Origin: Sphaerolaimus hirsutus
Taxonomy: Eukaryota; Nematoda; Chromadorea; Monhysterida; Sphaerolaimidae
Direction: 5' to 3'
Assembly: GCA_964036195.1 (NCBI GenBank)
Contig: OZ038457.1
Span: forward strand, 1,587,180 to 1,651,179
Length of the DNA: 64,000 nucleotides
Below the pieces are notes generated by a model. The model worked only from the letters and a program-made list of their open reading frames with translations, had not been told where the DNA came from and did not search any database. The translations under genes and the position numbers were made by a program. Positions 36,215 to 47,493 of this stretch are shown here, piece after piece (position 1 is the first letter of the stretch; each line of letters opens with the position of its first letter).

Positions 36215-36807
36215 TTAAGTGTTCATCAGTGAAAATCGCGTGAGAAATGGCCGAGATATGGAGTTTCGAAGTTGCATGCATGTGGTTATTTATGTGGATG
36301 GGAGGAAAAGTTTGAAGCGCCATAACTTTTGATCGGAAAGAGATATCGATCTCATTTTTGTTTCATTGAGTTTCTCTCGATCAGGAGAATAGGATAGCAT
36401 GTTTAAAAAGCAAACTTTTGCGGAAATTATGCATTTCGAAATCCGGCTAAATCGATATATAAACAAATGTGTATCTCCGATTTAACATCAGAAATGAACT
36501 CTCCGAACATTTGTGATCATTTTAACATTTTAATGACTAAAATCGATTCACATATGACCGAGATATTGATGTTCAAAGTTTGCATGTTCGCGACACCCAA
36601 AAAAACGCAAATGACAGTGTTTTTATAGACCCCCCCTATCTCCGTCTGAGGGGTCGTAGAAAAAAATCGTCAAAATTGTGCGTAGCCCAACCTAGAACTA
36701 TATCATATCCAAATTTCAACATTTTTCGCCAAGCGGTTCCCGAGTTATTAGCACGCGCCGGCAGGTGAACCCCCCCCCCCAAAATGCTAACCCCAAAATC
36801 CCCTATG
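36215..36807. repeat. Relic related to the CACTACCGTGCAG element interior
   Basis: GAAGCGCCATAACTTTTGAT, GGAAAGAGATATCGATCTCA and ATAGACCCCCCCTATCTC match, with drift, the interior of 40269-41530 and 53374-54629. The ends are missing. Confidence 0.55.
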
Positions 36808-37980
36808 GACGTGTCCCCTTCGAATCAACCACAGTTGTTAAAACGTAGTTTACGTTTATTCGATAAAAACGGATACTCGGGTACTGCGTAAATACGTTTA
36901 CGTTTCCTACAGAAAAATACCGGTACGCAATTACTCGAGTACTATTCGAAAGTACGCGAGTACTGAAAACGTATTTAAATGGACATAGAAAGTGATATTT
37001 TGACAGGCAGCAGTGACAAAAGTATGGCATTTTCCTAAGAAATACTTATCGGGACAAAAACGCATCTTTGATTTATTCTAAGCGAAAATCGACAAAAATT
37101 CTGACTTTATGTTTTCTAGAGAAACAGTACTCACTTTCACGCTTTCTGTGAGAAAATAGTCATTTTTACGTTTTCTGTGAGAACAATACTCAGTTTTACA
37201 TTTTCTCAGAAAAAAGTATTTTACTCACGTTTTACGCAGTGTCAAAGTAAAAAGTTTTTATAGTCGGCAGACATGATATTACACAGGTTTGGTCCACTTA
37301 TGTTTCGCTTCGCTGAGCGTCAATGAAATTCAACATCTTACTGAACAGCGAAGTGCGATATTTACATCTTAAATACGGTAGAAAAACGGTGCACAGTGGG
37401 TCGTGAATATGTCAATATGTATAGTCGACAGACATAATCATTCTACAAAATTGGAAAGTTATATTTTGTTCTTGTAGAGCGAACGAGAAAGGAATTTAGT
37501 AAAAAAGAAAATATAAAGATAGTAAGAAGAAAATAAAAATGTGCTGTTCTTTACGACTCGTTTACTCCAATTTTTGTGCCGATAGGTGCTGCAAATTTTT
37601 GATTATACGTTTACTACGTTTAATCTAATTCATATTTAGAAAAGTTACACGCTATCGATTCATTTTGACGAAAACTTGTTACGTTCAAAATTTTGAATTC
37701 AGAAAACGTTCCCGCTTTGTATTTATTCAGATCCAGACGCCGCTCGGATGGCATCATGCCAAAAAACTCAACTACACTTTGACGGGGGTTTGAATTGTGC
37801 GGGCACAATCCAATAGTTTCATTCCGTATATGCGTAAGCACGAGTCACCAAAACAGAGTTCTACGGGTTGGATACAGCGTGCATGATATGACATCATGCG
37901 ACTCATTGTATAGTATCATGTCTGCCGAGTCTACCTAACGTTTCCTGTGCTCAACCGTGAGTAACAAAAATCTATAATCT
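36808..37980. repeat. Repeat 'S', copy 2, interrupted by an insertion
   Basis: Matches 29121-29615, but at about 37258 it is interrupted by a 0.68-kb element (37259-37934) with ends TATAGTCGGCAGACATGATA and TATCATGTCTGCCGAGTCTA, after which CGTTTCCTGTGCTCAACCGT resumes. The inserted element is a longer relative of the ACTCGGCAGAC family and has an internal second end-like motif (TATAGTCGACAGACATAATC, 37419). No usable frame. Confidence 0.75.
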
Positions 37981-38047
37981 AGGTACAAAAAATGTGCTTG
38001 TGTTGTACCCACCTTTTCCATTTTTAGCTTGAACTTATAAAAGTTGA

Positions 38048-38174
38048 TACCGTATTTCCTCGAAATACCCCCCCCCCCCTCGAAATACCCCCCCCCCCCC
38101 CCTCGTTTGACCCCCCCTCTCGGGACCACTATGAAACAATCACCCCCCGGGGGGTATTTCGAGGAAATACGGTA
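38048..38174. mobile_element. Minimal family A MITE (127 bp)
   Basis: TACCGTATTTCCTCGAAATA followed by C-runs, TCGTTTGACCCCCC and GGGACCACTATGAAACAATC, then GGGGTATTTCGAGGAAATAC and GGTA. Almost identical to the right part of 24708-25073, so it is an internally deleted copy of that subfamily. Confidence 0.85.
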
Positions 38175-39990
38175 ACTCCAAAAAGTTTAATTTAAGAAAA
38201 TGGCATTTTATGCTTTGCTTCCAATTGCTTCTAGCAGTCTAATCAGGGTTCAGTATGGCGGGTTTGGGAGGGAGCGGGGTGTTACCCCCAAATATTCCAT
38301 CTATCTATCTATCCTGAGGCAAAATTTTAAGCTACTATCCCTCAGCCCCCACCCCCCCAGTCCCAAAATCGACCAGCTATTATCTATCAGGAGCGATTTT
38401 TCAAGAATTTTGCCTTGATTTACACAAAAAATGCTGATTTTTATACTTTTTCGGGAACGTTACGTGATTTTCACATCACTCAGTCATTGTCGTGATTTTT
38501 CAGACTTCAAAATCATTATTCTTCATGTGAATGATGACCACTTTCAACTGTTTTTGGCTATATAAACTGGTGGACAATTTAAATGGAAATTGACTACATT
38601 AATTTTCAAAATATTCTCATGTGCAAATGATCAGCCCAATCTAGCTAAAATTTTGTGTGAATGTGGGGCCAACATTTCTTTACATTGTCCCCAATGGCAC
38701 CCCCCAGCACCCCCCTGGTTAGCCGTGACAGCCTTCTATATATTTTTTATCCGATTTTTTTCTGGCCAATATAATTACAAAATTTTGGAATCCCACACAG
38801 AATATTGCTGCGGGAAAGCGCGCTGCCAATTTTGCATGCTGCCAACACAAGCATTGGATACGCTTGTGCTGGCAGTTTTTTGATGGAAAAAAATCACTAA
38901 TGGCTCGCTCAGAGCCGCACATAGGTTGCAGGGTGATTTTTACCCGCTGCTGTCCCCACACTGCTGCTGCCTCACAAAATTCTATCCTAAATTGCAGATA
39001 TCAGCCACTTCATGACATTCAAACATATTAAGAACTTTATAAGTGCAAACATTTTGATTGTGATTGCAAAAGCCACAAATTTACACTTTCTGGGAATGAC
39101 CTCTTCATCTGTCTGGCCCATTTACACAAAATACAGGACACATTTCCAGTTGTCCCTGGTATATGTTTAACAGATAATTGTTGCCTGAATTCAATGGGCA
39201 CTAGCATTTAATGATTTGCATGCAGATGCTGCTGAGGCCGGTCACGCTTTTATGGAAATGCTGTCTTTGAACAGTGGTATTTCAACTGATGGCCATAAAT
39301 GCAATCTTCGTGCAACAATGTGGTACAGGACCAGCCACATGTTGCTCATGACACTTAGGAAGCCAGTCCTGGCCACCATGTGCTGTATCATAAGCCTGGG
39401 GCTGTGTAAGACACATTAGTTCCAATATATGTTTTGTTCAAAAAAATATTTCAGGTTTGATCTTCAGCAAAATTTTGGTGTAGGGATTACGTCGGTTGTG
39501 AGGGGGTGGATTAGTTGCAGGAAGTTACCATCTCATATGTCCCAAAAAATCAGTGGCCTAAACCATACCCAACCCATTTTTTGAATAAATCAAATTCTGG
39601 CCTGAACAAAAATTTGTATGGATTTTCCATTTATATTTACCAGAAAAAAAGTGGAAAAAATATTTTCAGCAACAAGGGTGGCCTGAGGCCACTTTGGTTA
39701 TATATAGTATATACTTTGGGGCACCCTCACATTAAGTGACAGCCTGATGGCTTGCTTGTGTGATTTTTAAAATGTTATTTTGTGAATTTTCCATTTATAT
39801 TGTCTACCGATTTATGTCCCTTAAATCACTCCACCCTTTAGCTGGGCGAGAAACAAAGAACTCCCCATTGAAAGCTTCACAGTCATGATGTTTGACTGAA
39901 AATTATGTCTCTGGGTATTTAAACAATTAATACACATTGTAGTGGTTGTTTGTACTGGCAAAAGTTCAATGGAATACTACAACTTCAGCG
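38175..39990. other. Unassigned 1.8-kb stretch with coding-like patches
   Basis: No repeat in the window matches it. Plus-strand frames at 38590-38883 and 39216-39419 are open, and the base composition at 39190-39420 is more even than its surroundings, but I recognise no protein and see no convincing splice sites. It may be the interior of another decayed transposon. The latter part (39440-39990) looks non-coding. Confidence 0.3.
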
Positions 39991-40039
39991 GTACATCACC
40001 CACAGGTATGCGCTCGTTTCTACCATCAAATTGCAGAAA

Positions 40040-40251
40040 ATTTTTTTGGCGCTGGTGCTATTGGCGCTTGGCGCCATTACCCTCTGGCGCCATTGGCGCT
40101 TGGCGCTGAGGTTCAAAAAAGCGCCATGGCGCTTTTGGCGCTTGGCGCCATTTTGCTCTGGCACCATTGGCACTTGGCACCGGGGTTTGAAAAGTGCCAT
40201 GGCGCTTTTGGCGCTTGGCACCAAAAGCCTGGTGCTTTTTCCATCACTAGT
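40040..40251. mobile_element. GGCGCC-word hAT-like element, one end
   Basis: TTTTTTTGGCGCTGGTGCTA, then GGCGCTTGGCGCCATT words, and a right end GGTGCTTTTTCCATCACTA, matching the TAGTGATGTAAAAAGCGCC end of 44963-47493. No partner end found. Confidence 0.6.
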
Positions 40252-40268
40252 CATGTACATGATGTATA

Positions 40269-41530
40269 CACTACCGTGCAGAATAGTTGAGACTTTTCAC
40301 ACATAGAGAAACAGTAGGCTGGGGGTCCACCACACTTTTTTGCTTCCCAATTTCTTGTCCCTTGCCAAATTTTGATGCCATTTGAGTATGTCGGGGTTTG
40401 ATGCTGGGGCTCCTACGAGAATTTTTTGTTTGCTCAAATAATCCCCCAGGCTTGAGATAAGGGGGGTCTATAAAATGATAGTCAATTGATGTACAGAAAA
40501 TGGGCAATCTGGATGAGTGTCATTGAAGCTTAATAACTCAACCATTTCTGAGCTGATTTGAATGATTTAACACTTAAAATGATCGCGATTACCTGCAGAC
40601 TCTATTTTTGTGGTCGGTTTAGTGATGTCTAAACTCAGTATGTCAATTTGACCCAGTTTTTGAACATGAAAAATTATTTTTTTTTGAACATGCTATCATA
40701 TACTTTAGATAACGAGGATTCATTTAAAATAAAAATCAGTTCATTATCTCTTTCCAATCAAAAGTTATAGCACTTCAAAGTTTTCAATGGTGTTTAAATA
40801 TTTTATGCTTTTTTTACTGGGGTTTGCAGCATGAAAATTTTGTTATTGAACAGTCTATAACATACTTTAAACAAAGAGAATTTATATGACAAAAACGTTT
40901 TTTCAATATCTCTTTCCAATCAAAAGTTATAGCACTTACAAACTTCCATCTTCATTCCATCCAAAATAATTGCACATTACTCATTCACAGTTGGGCTAAC
41001 TCTTCTCCCTAATAGAGCAAAGCCAAAACCTCAAATTTACACACCAAATAGCCCCACTCAGTAGTATGCCTACCCCATTTCTGAGTTGCTGGCAATGGAT
41101 TCAAAACTGCAGCAAAAATAAATAAATGCCACATTTCCATATATGCATTGCCATATGCTGTTCATGCTTAGAATGTTTCTTGCTGCACACAGAGCTCAGC
41201 GATGCAGGCAAGCAGTTGCCATGGTGAAAATTTTGTTAAAAAATGAAGATAGGGATTGGATATAGACTTTAAAGTGAGATACTGGGTGACCACTGCCCAA
41301 AACAAGAAAAGTCTCAACTATTCTGAAACATGAACAAACTGAGTTAATATGTTTGTACACTAGGAATATACACAGATTTGAACTCGGTGGGCGGTCATCC
41401 CGGGCATGTGTAGTCAACCCCCCAGGGTACCCATGTATAGTATCCAAATGTTTTGCATATCGACCATTTCGAAATTCTGGCAACATTAATCATGCAGCAC
41501 AAAAAGTCTCAACTATTCTGCATGGTAGTG
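40269..41530. mobile_element. CACTACCGTGCAGAATAGTTGAGAC element, copy 1
   Basis: Ends CACTACCGTGCAGAATAGTT and AACTATTCTGCATGGTAGTG between TA duplications (40267-40268, 41531-41532); 1262 bases. The empty site is seen in 52189-52594 (GATGTATATTACTGC). TA target and CAC-type ends fit a Tc1-like non-autonomous element. The inner CATAACTTTTGATTGG-type motifs are duplicated. No transposase. Confidence 0.9.
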
Positions 41531-41603
41531 TATTACTGTTAATTTGCATTACAGCTACACATAGACTAGTTTGTGTAGCTATCTACGTTTTTATGTCCAA
41601 ATA

Positions 41604-43228
41604 CAGGGGTGGGCATCTTCAGTTACCGCTGGAAAAACGCGATAGCTTGAGCTACAGTTGAGCTATCACAATGAAATTTTAACACAATAGAGTAGACTCC
41701 ATAGGACACCTATGCTGAAGTTTGCAACCCAAACGGCCACAGTTTGGAGGAGTTGTGGAACACACAGTTTTTAGTGTAATTTTGTGACTTCACCCCCCTT
41801 ATCTTGGGACTGGGGGACTATTCAAGTAAAAAAAGAATTTGGTAGTAGCCCCGACCACAACATACGCAAAGGCAGGGTTGGTTTTATAAAAATTCATTTT
41901 AGTAAAATTGTATAAAAATTGTATAAAAATTTTATTTTATTTTTATTTTATTCTTATTTCATTGTATTTTATTTTATTTTATTCCCAAAAGTCATTAATA
42001 AAATAAAATGACACATTTTAAAAATTTTACAAAAATTGTACAAAATTTTTACAAAAAGCAGAATCATGCATGCAAGGCCAAAAAAATGTTATAATTAGAC
42101 CTATACATGAAAAACCTGTGACAAATTTTTCCCTTACTTTTCAAAAGTTGCATGCAGTATGTATTGTTAGCTAGCTGCAAGTGTAAAGTTACAATTATTG
42201 ATAAGAATGGTTTGCATTTTCAGTAGAAGGACTAGTGGAGTGTGCTGGGCACATTTGTAAAATGTAATGCAATTTGTCAATTGTCTTGATAAATATAAAG
42301 TAAAGTGTCAATTCTCATGCAAATGTCAAGTGTCATGTCAAATTTCAAGCAAAGTAGCAATTGTCATGACAAATGTCATGCAAAGTGTAAATTGTGTATC
42401 CAAATCTTGTGTTTTTGTATCCATAGTATGTTTTGTATCCAAACCTTATGTTTTTGTATCCAAATGTTCACATAAGATTTGGATACAACAACAACGTAAT
42501 TTGGTTACAAAACATAAGATTTAGATAAAAAACATAAGATTTGGACACAATTTACTTGACAATTAATACTTTATTTTTTACATGTCATGACAAATTACAC
42601 TTGACCTTACATTTATCATGACAATTGACACTTTGCATGACATTTTACATGGCATTGGACACTTTACACATGGGACTGCTCACAGATCCATGAATAAACA
42701 GGTAGAAACTCAAGCAACGAGAAAATTTTTTTACAAAAAATATGAATTTTTATACAATTTTACAAAAATACGAATTTTTACACAATTTTACAAAAATTTT
42801 ACAACAATTCGAATTTTTATACAATTTTTATTTTTATTCTTATATTTTCCATTTTATTTTATTTTATTTTATTCTTGAATATTCCATTTTATTTTTATTT
42901 TATTTTTATTTTTTTCTGAGATTTTGCCAACCCTGCTCAAAGGGCATCAAAATCGGCCGATGTACGACAGAATGGGACGACACCAACGACCGATGCCCCC
43001 CCCCTCAAATGCCACCCTCGATTTATCCTATGGGTGACGCCAAGTCACAAAATTACACTAAAAACCGTGTGTTCCACAACTCACCCAAAATGTGGCCGTT
43101 TGGGTTGCAAACTTCAGAATAGGTGTCCTATGGAGTCTACTCCATTGTGTTAAAATTTCATTCTGATAGCTCAACCGTAGCTCAATCTATCGCATTTTCC
43201 CAGTGGTAACTGAAGATGCCCACCCCTG
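41604..43228. mobile_element. CAGGGGTGGGCATCTTCAG element with long inverted ends
   Basis: CAGGGGTGGGCATCTTCAGT to ACTGAAGATGCCCACCCCTG; the inverted ends extend about 200 bases (through ACTCCATAGGACACCTAT and AACACACAGTTTTTAGTGTA). TA flanks at both sides; the empty site is GTCCAAATATATCCTG in 21419-21799. Carries the nested hAT 41873-42935. Confidence 0.9.
41873..42935. mobile_element. hAT-like element, CAGGGTTGG ends, A/T word array
   Basis: CAGGGTTGGTTTTATAAAAA at the left and TTTTGCCAACCCTG at the right; 8-bp flanks CGCAAAGG (41865-41872) and CTCAAAGG (42936-42943) match at 7 of 8. The ends are filled with ATTTTATTTT and ACAAAAATTTTACA words. A GGCAGTCCC-type MITE with AAGTGTCAATTGTCATG words (about 42235-42680) lies inside. 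Confidence 0.8.
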
Positions 43229-43651
43229 TATATCCTGTTTGGACACATTTATTACCTGTTTTGGTTATGCAAATGCCTACTATTTACTACGATCCTTACG
43301 AAAATTTCTGACGAAATAAAACCCCCCCTCGAGTACCCCCCTCGAATTAACCCCCCCTCAAATTTTGCTGGCGAAATAATAAACCCTCATGGGGGTATTT
43401 CGAGGTAATACGGTATGTACATGGTCCGGCTGAAAAGTCCCCGGGCAGTGCTTGCCATTCGCGCTAGGGGTAAGCTACGGTCATAAAATTTTAACACGTT
43501 CATATATCAGGTGTTTTGAGTTTTCACCCAAAATTTCACCCCTCTAGCTCCACCCACTGCGGAACTGTGGGGGTTACAATTTCGGTCATTTTGTACTGTT
43601 AAGGGCATTGCCGACGCAGCATGTCAGCCCCTAATAGTGAGGAGCCCAGCT

Positions 43652-43723
43652 GCCTCTGTAGTCTAGTGGTTAGGGCACTCGTGTTCTATACGAGAGGTAC
43701 GGGTTCGATTCCTGCCTGAGGCA
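43652..43723 (+). tRNA. tRNA-Arg(TCT)-like, copy 1 (damaged)
   Basis: 72 bases from GCCTCTGTAGTCTAGTGGTT to CTGAGGCA. Anticodon stem CTCGT/ACGAG around loop GTTCTAT gives anticodon TCT. The T arm is ACGGG/CCTGC, with a mismatch and a wobble relative to copy 2. A U-U mismatch sits in the acceptor stem. G at position 32 is unusual. Probably a pseudo-tRNA. Confidence 0.6.
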
Positions 43724-43958
43724 AGTGCAATTTTGCACTCTTTCTGGTGCCGCGACCGTGGATCATACGACGACGCCTGACCATCACACATGGCTGGCCG
43801 AGTGTGGTCCGAACACCGGTCTTTAAACAGCACGGACCGCGATCCGCTGCTTACCCCTACATCAACACAATGTCAGGGATGACATCTCCGCAACGCCGCG
43901 AGGTATTAAGGGCATTGCCGACGCAGCATGTCAGCCCCTAATAGTGAGGAGCCCAGCC

Positions 43959-44030
43959 GCCTCTGTAGTCTAGTGGTTAGGGCACTCGTGTTCTATACGA
44001 GAGGTGCGGGTTCGATTCCCGCCTGAGGCA
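43959..44030 (+). tRNA. tRNA-Arg(TCT)-like, copy 2
   Basis: As copy 1, but the T arm GCGGG/CCCGC pairs perfectly and the box B (GGTTCGATTCC) is canonical; box A-like TAGTCTAGTGG is present. The acceptor stem keeps one U-U mismatch. It is followed by the small hairpin GTGCAATTTTGCAC and a short T run that could end Pol III transcription. Confidence 0.7.
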
Positions 44031-45505
44031 AGTGCAATTTTGCACTCTTTCTGTACTGATGTACAAATGGTGCTCTAGCTCAATGCTGCTTTAAGTTGTG
44101 ATCATGAAACTTTGGCTAATGTAAGCGACCAGTGTTGGCAATGTGCCAGCACTAAACAACATTAGCTATGATATCATAAGCCTAGTCCATATTGCCATTA
44201 CTGTCACTACTCTCACTACCAAATTCATCATTCTGCCTCTCCTTCTCAAAAAATGTTTACTACAGGATGCATTCTGCATGCTCACTGCTGTTGAACACAG
44301 GTAATGTGTCCACTAAAGATTAGTAATGAAACATAGGGAATTTTTTAACACATAACTCACTTACTGCACATTTCACAACATTAAAATCACTGCATTATAA
44401 CATAATCTCAGATGATCACCAAAAACATCAATCACGGTTCCCACGTTTCTTGCACATCACCCTGATCTGCATATTAATTTTACCTTAATAGCAATGATGT
44501 TGATGAAAGTGTTGAATGCTATCAGCACATTGCCAACACTGGTGGCTTACACTAGCCAAAGTTTCATGATCACAACTTAAAGCAGCATTGAGCTAAGGCA
44601 CCATTTGTACATCAGTACAAAATGACCGAAATTGTAACCCCCACAGTTCCGCAGTGGGTGGAGCTAGAGGGGTGAAATTTTGGGTGACAACTCAATACAC
44701 CTGATATATTAACGTGTTGAAATTTTATGACCGTAGCTTACCCCTAGCGCGAATGGCGAGCACTGCCCGGGGACTTTTCAGCCAGACCATGTAGATACAC
44801 AGTTATGTATTTACAGAAGTGCTATGATGAAATATTAAAAAACATCGTCTTCCAGTGTAAAAATCTAAAATGCAGATGTTTTTACATATTCTATGGAAAA
44901 AAATAGGTACTTGCTTTCACATTTTCATGGAAAAGCTATTGTTACTTATGTTTACCCATGTATAGTGATGTAAAAAGCGCCAGACTTTTGGCGCCAAGCG
45001 CCAAAAGCGCCATGGCGCTTTTGGCATGCGAGCGCCAAGCGCCAATGGCGCCACAGCAAAATAGCGCCAAGCGCCAAAAGCGCCATGGCGCTTTTCTGGA
45101 CCATGGCGCCAAGCGCCAATGGCGCCAGAGGATGTTGACGCCAAGCGCCAATAGCGCCAGCGCCAAAAAATTTTGCTGCTCATAAAGTGCAACCATGCTA
45201 ATGCAGTGCTAGTTACATATTTGTGTCAGAAGCAAGATATAAATAAGTCAAATCGAGTTAACTTTTCTTTATCTGATGTTATTTTACATCTGAGAGTCGG
45301 GTATTTCTTCTAATAGAATCGCATACCTCCAATAGAACTACACTTACAATAGAACGGCAGGTTTTAGCACGTTTGCGTGCCCACAAAACAATAAAATGGC
45401 ACCCCCCCAATATAACGGCAGGTAGAAATTACGTTGGAAGATTCATGGTTGTTTTCACATCATGGTTGTTTTCACATTTGGTTTGGTTTGAATTGATTCT
45501 GTGAT

Positions 45506-46804
45506 TAGCATTGAAAAAAACGACCAATTTTGAGAAAATATAATTAAATATTATCTCAGAAAATCTCTCAAGAAAAAAATGTAATTAAATCTCGTGGGTC
45601 ATTTTCGAAAATATAATTAAATCTCTGAGAAAATCTCTTGCAGTTCAAAAAATCTCATAAAATCTCTCAACTTAAGGTATGATTTCATCAATATTTCAAG
45701 GTGTTTGAACCATTGAGAGTAGATATTAAGCACATTATGTGTTGTTAAACGTTTTCATTCACAAATTCATATGATAACATGTCTACAGGTGGCAGTCCCA
45801 AGCCCTGTAAAGTGAAGTCAAGTGTCAAATGCAAAGTCAAATGCAAAGTAAACTGTCAATTGTCATGCAAAGTTCAGTAATAAAATCTTTTCTTTTTTGT
45901 TTTGATTGACACTTTTCTTTGCTTTTGACTTTACATTTGACACTTTACTTTTCAGTTTACAGGGCTTGGGACTGCCCCCCCCCCCCCGATGACACACTTT
46001 GTACTACCATGTATTTAGTATCTGAATAATGAACAAAAATACGGTTGAGGCACATTTTTCCTCATAGTAGAATACATTACTTTCACATGTGATGATCCCC
46101 ACAAAATTTATCAGATGACTTTTTCACCAAAATTTGGTAAAATAACTATATTTCCAAAGCATGCTGTCAACTCCTTAGTTGTTAAAACAGCTAGAACCCA
46201 GTGCATAAGTTTACCCAATGCACAAGTAGCAACATCCAGTGCCAATGTATAGCTGGTGCTTAACAATACAGCAATTCTGAAGGGGTTCAGTATGGTTCAG
46301 GGGTTAAAACATTTACGTTTACTCACGTTAAGGGGTTACGTTTACTCAAAAATATATGTATTTGAGTACTAAGTAAATACATCTAAAATTTCCTCTGAAA
46401 ACTCTGAGTATCAGTACTCTCTTTTTATGCATACTTCTTGAAAGTACTTAAGTACAGAAAATGTATTTCAGATAACTTTATAATTGGCTCTTTCATGCCA
46501 TAGAATAGAAAAAGGGGAGGAAAAACTACAAATAGGGGGAAAATAGCCAAAAATGGGTATATAAGCAAATATAAAGTTAAAAATTGATGAAAATTGGTAA
46601 AAAAGCACATGAACTAGTGAATTTGAAGGTGAAAATGGGCCAATATAGAGAGATTTTCTCGAGAGATTTTCTCAATCAGGAGAAAATATAATTAAATCGC
46701 TCTGGAAAATCATGGGAAAAATATAAATCTCAGAAAATCTTATATTTTCTGAGATTTTCTGAGATTTTTTAAATATAAATCTCCCAGAGATTTTTTCAAT
46801 GCTA
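45506..46804. mobile_element. hAT-like element, TAGCATTGAAAAAA ends, copy 2
   Basis: TAGCATTGAAAAAAACG to TTTTTTCAATGCTA, exact 8-bp duplication TCTGTGAT (45498-45505, 46805-46812). AAATCTC/GAGATTTT words at both ends. The interior includes a GGCAGTCCC MITE (45791-45976) and GTAAATACAT-type repeat sequence (about 46310-46470). Confidence 0.92.
45791..45976. mobile_element. GGCAGTCCC-end MITE
   Basis: GGCAGTCCCAAGCCCTGTAA to TTACAGGGCTTGGGACTGCC, perfect ends, with AAGTGTCAAATGCAAAGTC words. The preceding bases are CAGGT, as beside the copies at 58898 and 60274 read on the minus strand. Confidence 0.85.
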
Positions 46805-47493
46805 TCTGTGATATGGAATGTTGTTTATGTTTCATAAAAACACTATGTTCAAATGAAGAATGTGTGAAAAATATTGGTGAAAAAATAGAATGGCAGCCTC
46901 CAATAAAAAGGCACCTCCAATAGAATGCCAGGTAAAAAAGTTTGAAAACAATACAATGACGCTTTTCTATTTGAAGAAATACGGTAACAATGGCAAGCCA
47001 TCTCGAAAAAAGTGCTTAGACTTTTATAGATATTTACGTCAAACATGCATTTGAACGTCGTTTGTCGGCTCGTGAGCAAGCTTTGAATTGGGATGGGAAT
47101 CATTAGGCCCATTATTCCGGAAAAGTTTTGGATATCCTTGCACGGAAATGGTTTACAAGATAAGCAAATACGCAGATTTGTTCTCCCTGGAATACGCTTA
47201 AACACATTTACTCATGTAAATTATGCACACAAGGTATTTTTACATAAAAAATGATGTATTTTTTTGAACCACTTGGCGCTTTTTTGGCGCTTTTTAAAAC
47301 GCTAGCGCCAAGCGCCAATGGCGCCACGGCATCATAGCGCCAAGCGCCAAAAGCGCCATGGCGCTTTTCCGTAGAACAGCGCCAAGCGCCAATGGCGCCA
47401 CAGCAAAAAGGCGCCAAGCGCCAAAAGCGCCATGGCGCTTTTTGCTTTGGCGCTAGCGCCAGGCGCCAGCGCCATGGCGCTTTTACATCACTA

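Larger units (their letters stand above)
40252..43415. mobile_element. Family A MITE split by two large insertions
   Basis: Pieces 40252-40266, 41533-41603 and 43229-43415 read continuously as a family A element when compared with 21419-21799 and 52189-52594, including the ACATAGACTAGTTTGTGTAG core and the final ATTTCGAGGTAATACGGTA. The left terminus itself is lost. Interrupted by 40269-41530 and 41604-43228, both at TA. Confidence 0.85.
43599..44051. mobile_element. tRNA-bearing insertion with 7-bp target duplication
   Basis: The mariner-like ends are separated by a 453-base insertion flanked by TGTACTG (43592-43598, 44052-44058). It contains two direct units, each TTAAGGGCATTGCCGACGCA ... 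tRNA ... AAGTGCAATTTTGCACTCTT, separated by GC-rich sequence at 43745-43905. Short target duplication and tRNA content suggest SINE-like retroposition. Confidence 0.65.
43420..44791. mobile_element. Mariner-like element carrying tRNA-like genes
   Basis: Ends CATGGTCCGGCTGAAAAGTC / GACTTTTCAGCCAGACCATG with TA on both sides; the GGCTGA(A/T)AAGTCCCCGG core matches the known mariner (Himar/Mos-like) terminal repeat style. The inverted ends are about 290 bases long. An empty site is at about 31935 (AACTATGTAGATACACAG). No transposase frame; the centre holds the inserted tRNA-bearing segment 43599-44051. Confidence 0.9.
45296..46986. mobile_element. Family F MITE split by a hAT insertion
   Basis: GTATTTCTTCTAATAGAATC and AATAGAACGGCAGG words at the left; AATAGAATGGCAGCCTCCAA words and TATTTGAAGAAATACGGTA at the right. 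The two halves match 17187-17562 with the junction at the hAT insertion 45506-46804. It lies within the larger hAT 44963-47493. Confidence 0.8.
44963..47493. mobile_element. hAT-like element, TAGTGATGTAAAAAGCGCC ends, GGCGCCAA words
   Basis: TAGTGATGTAAAAAGCGCC at the left, GGCGCTTTTACATCACTA at the right, exact 8-bp duplication CCCATGTA (44955-44962, 47494-47501). The unoccupied site is in repeat R copy 1 at about 34186 (TTTACCCATGTATATAAG). Each end has about 200 bases of GCGCCAAGCGCCAAAAGCGC and CATGGCGC words. Other elements are nested inside; no transposase is left. Confidence 0.95.

Noticed and set aside
36010..36220. HD-gene upstream exon next to copy 1
   Set aside because: The sequence left of the gap matches the transposon at 49147, not a coding exon.
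42742..43122. Tyr/Phe-rich open frame
   Set aside because: It arises from A/T word repeats of a hAT end and has no protein-like composition.
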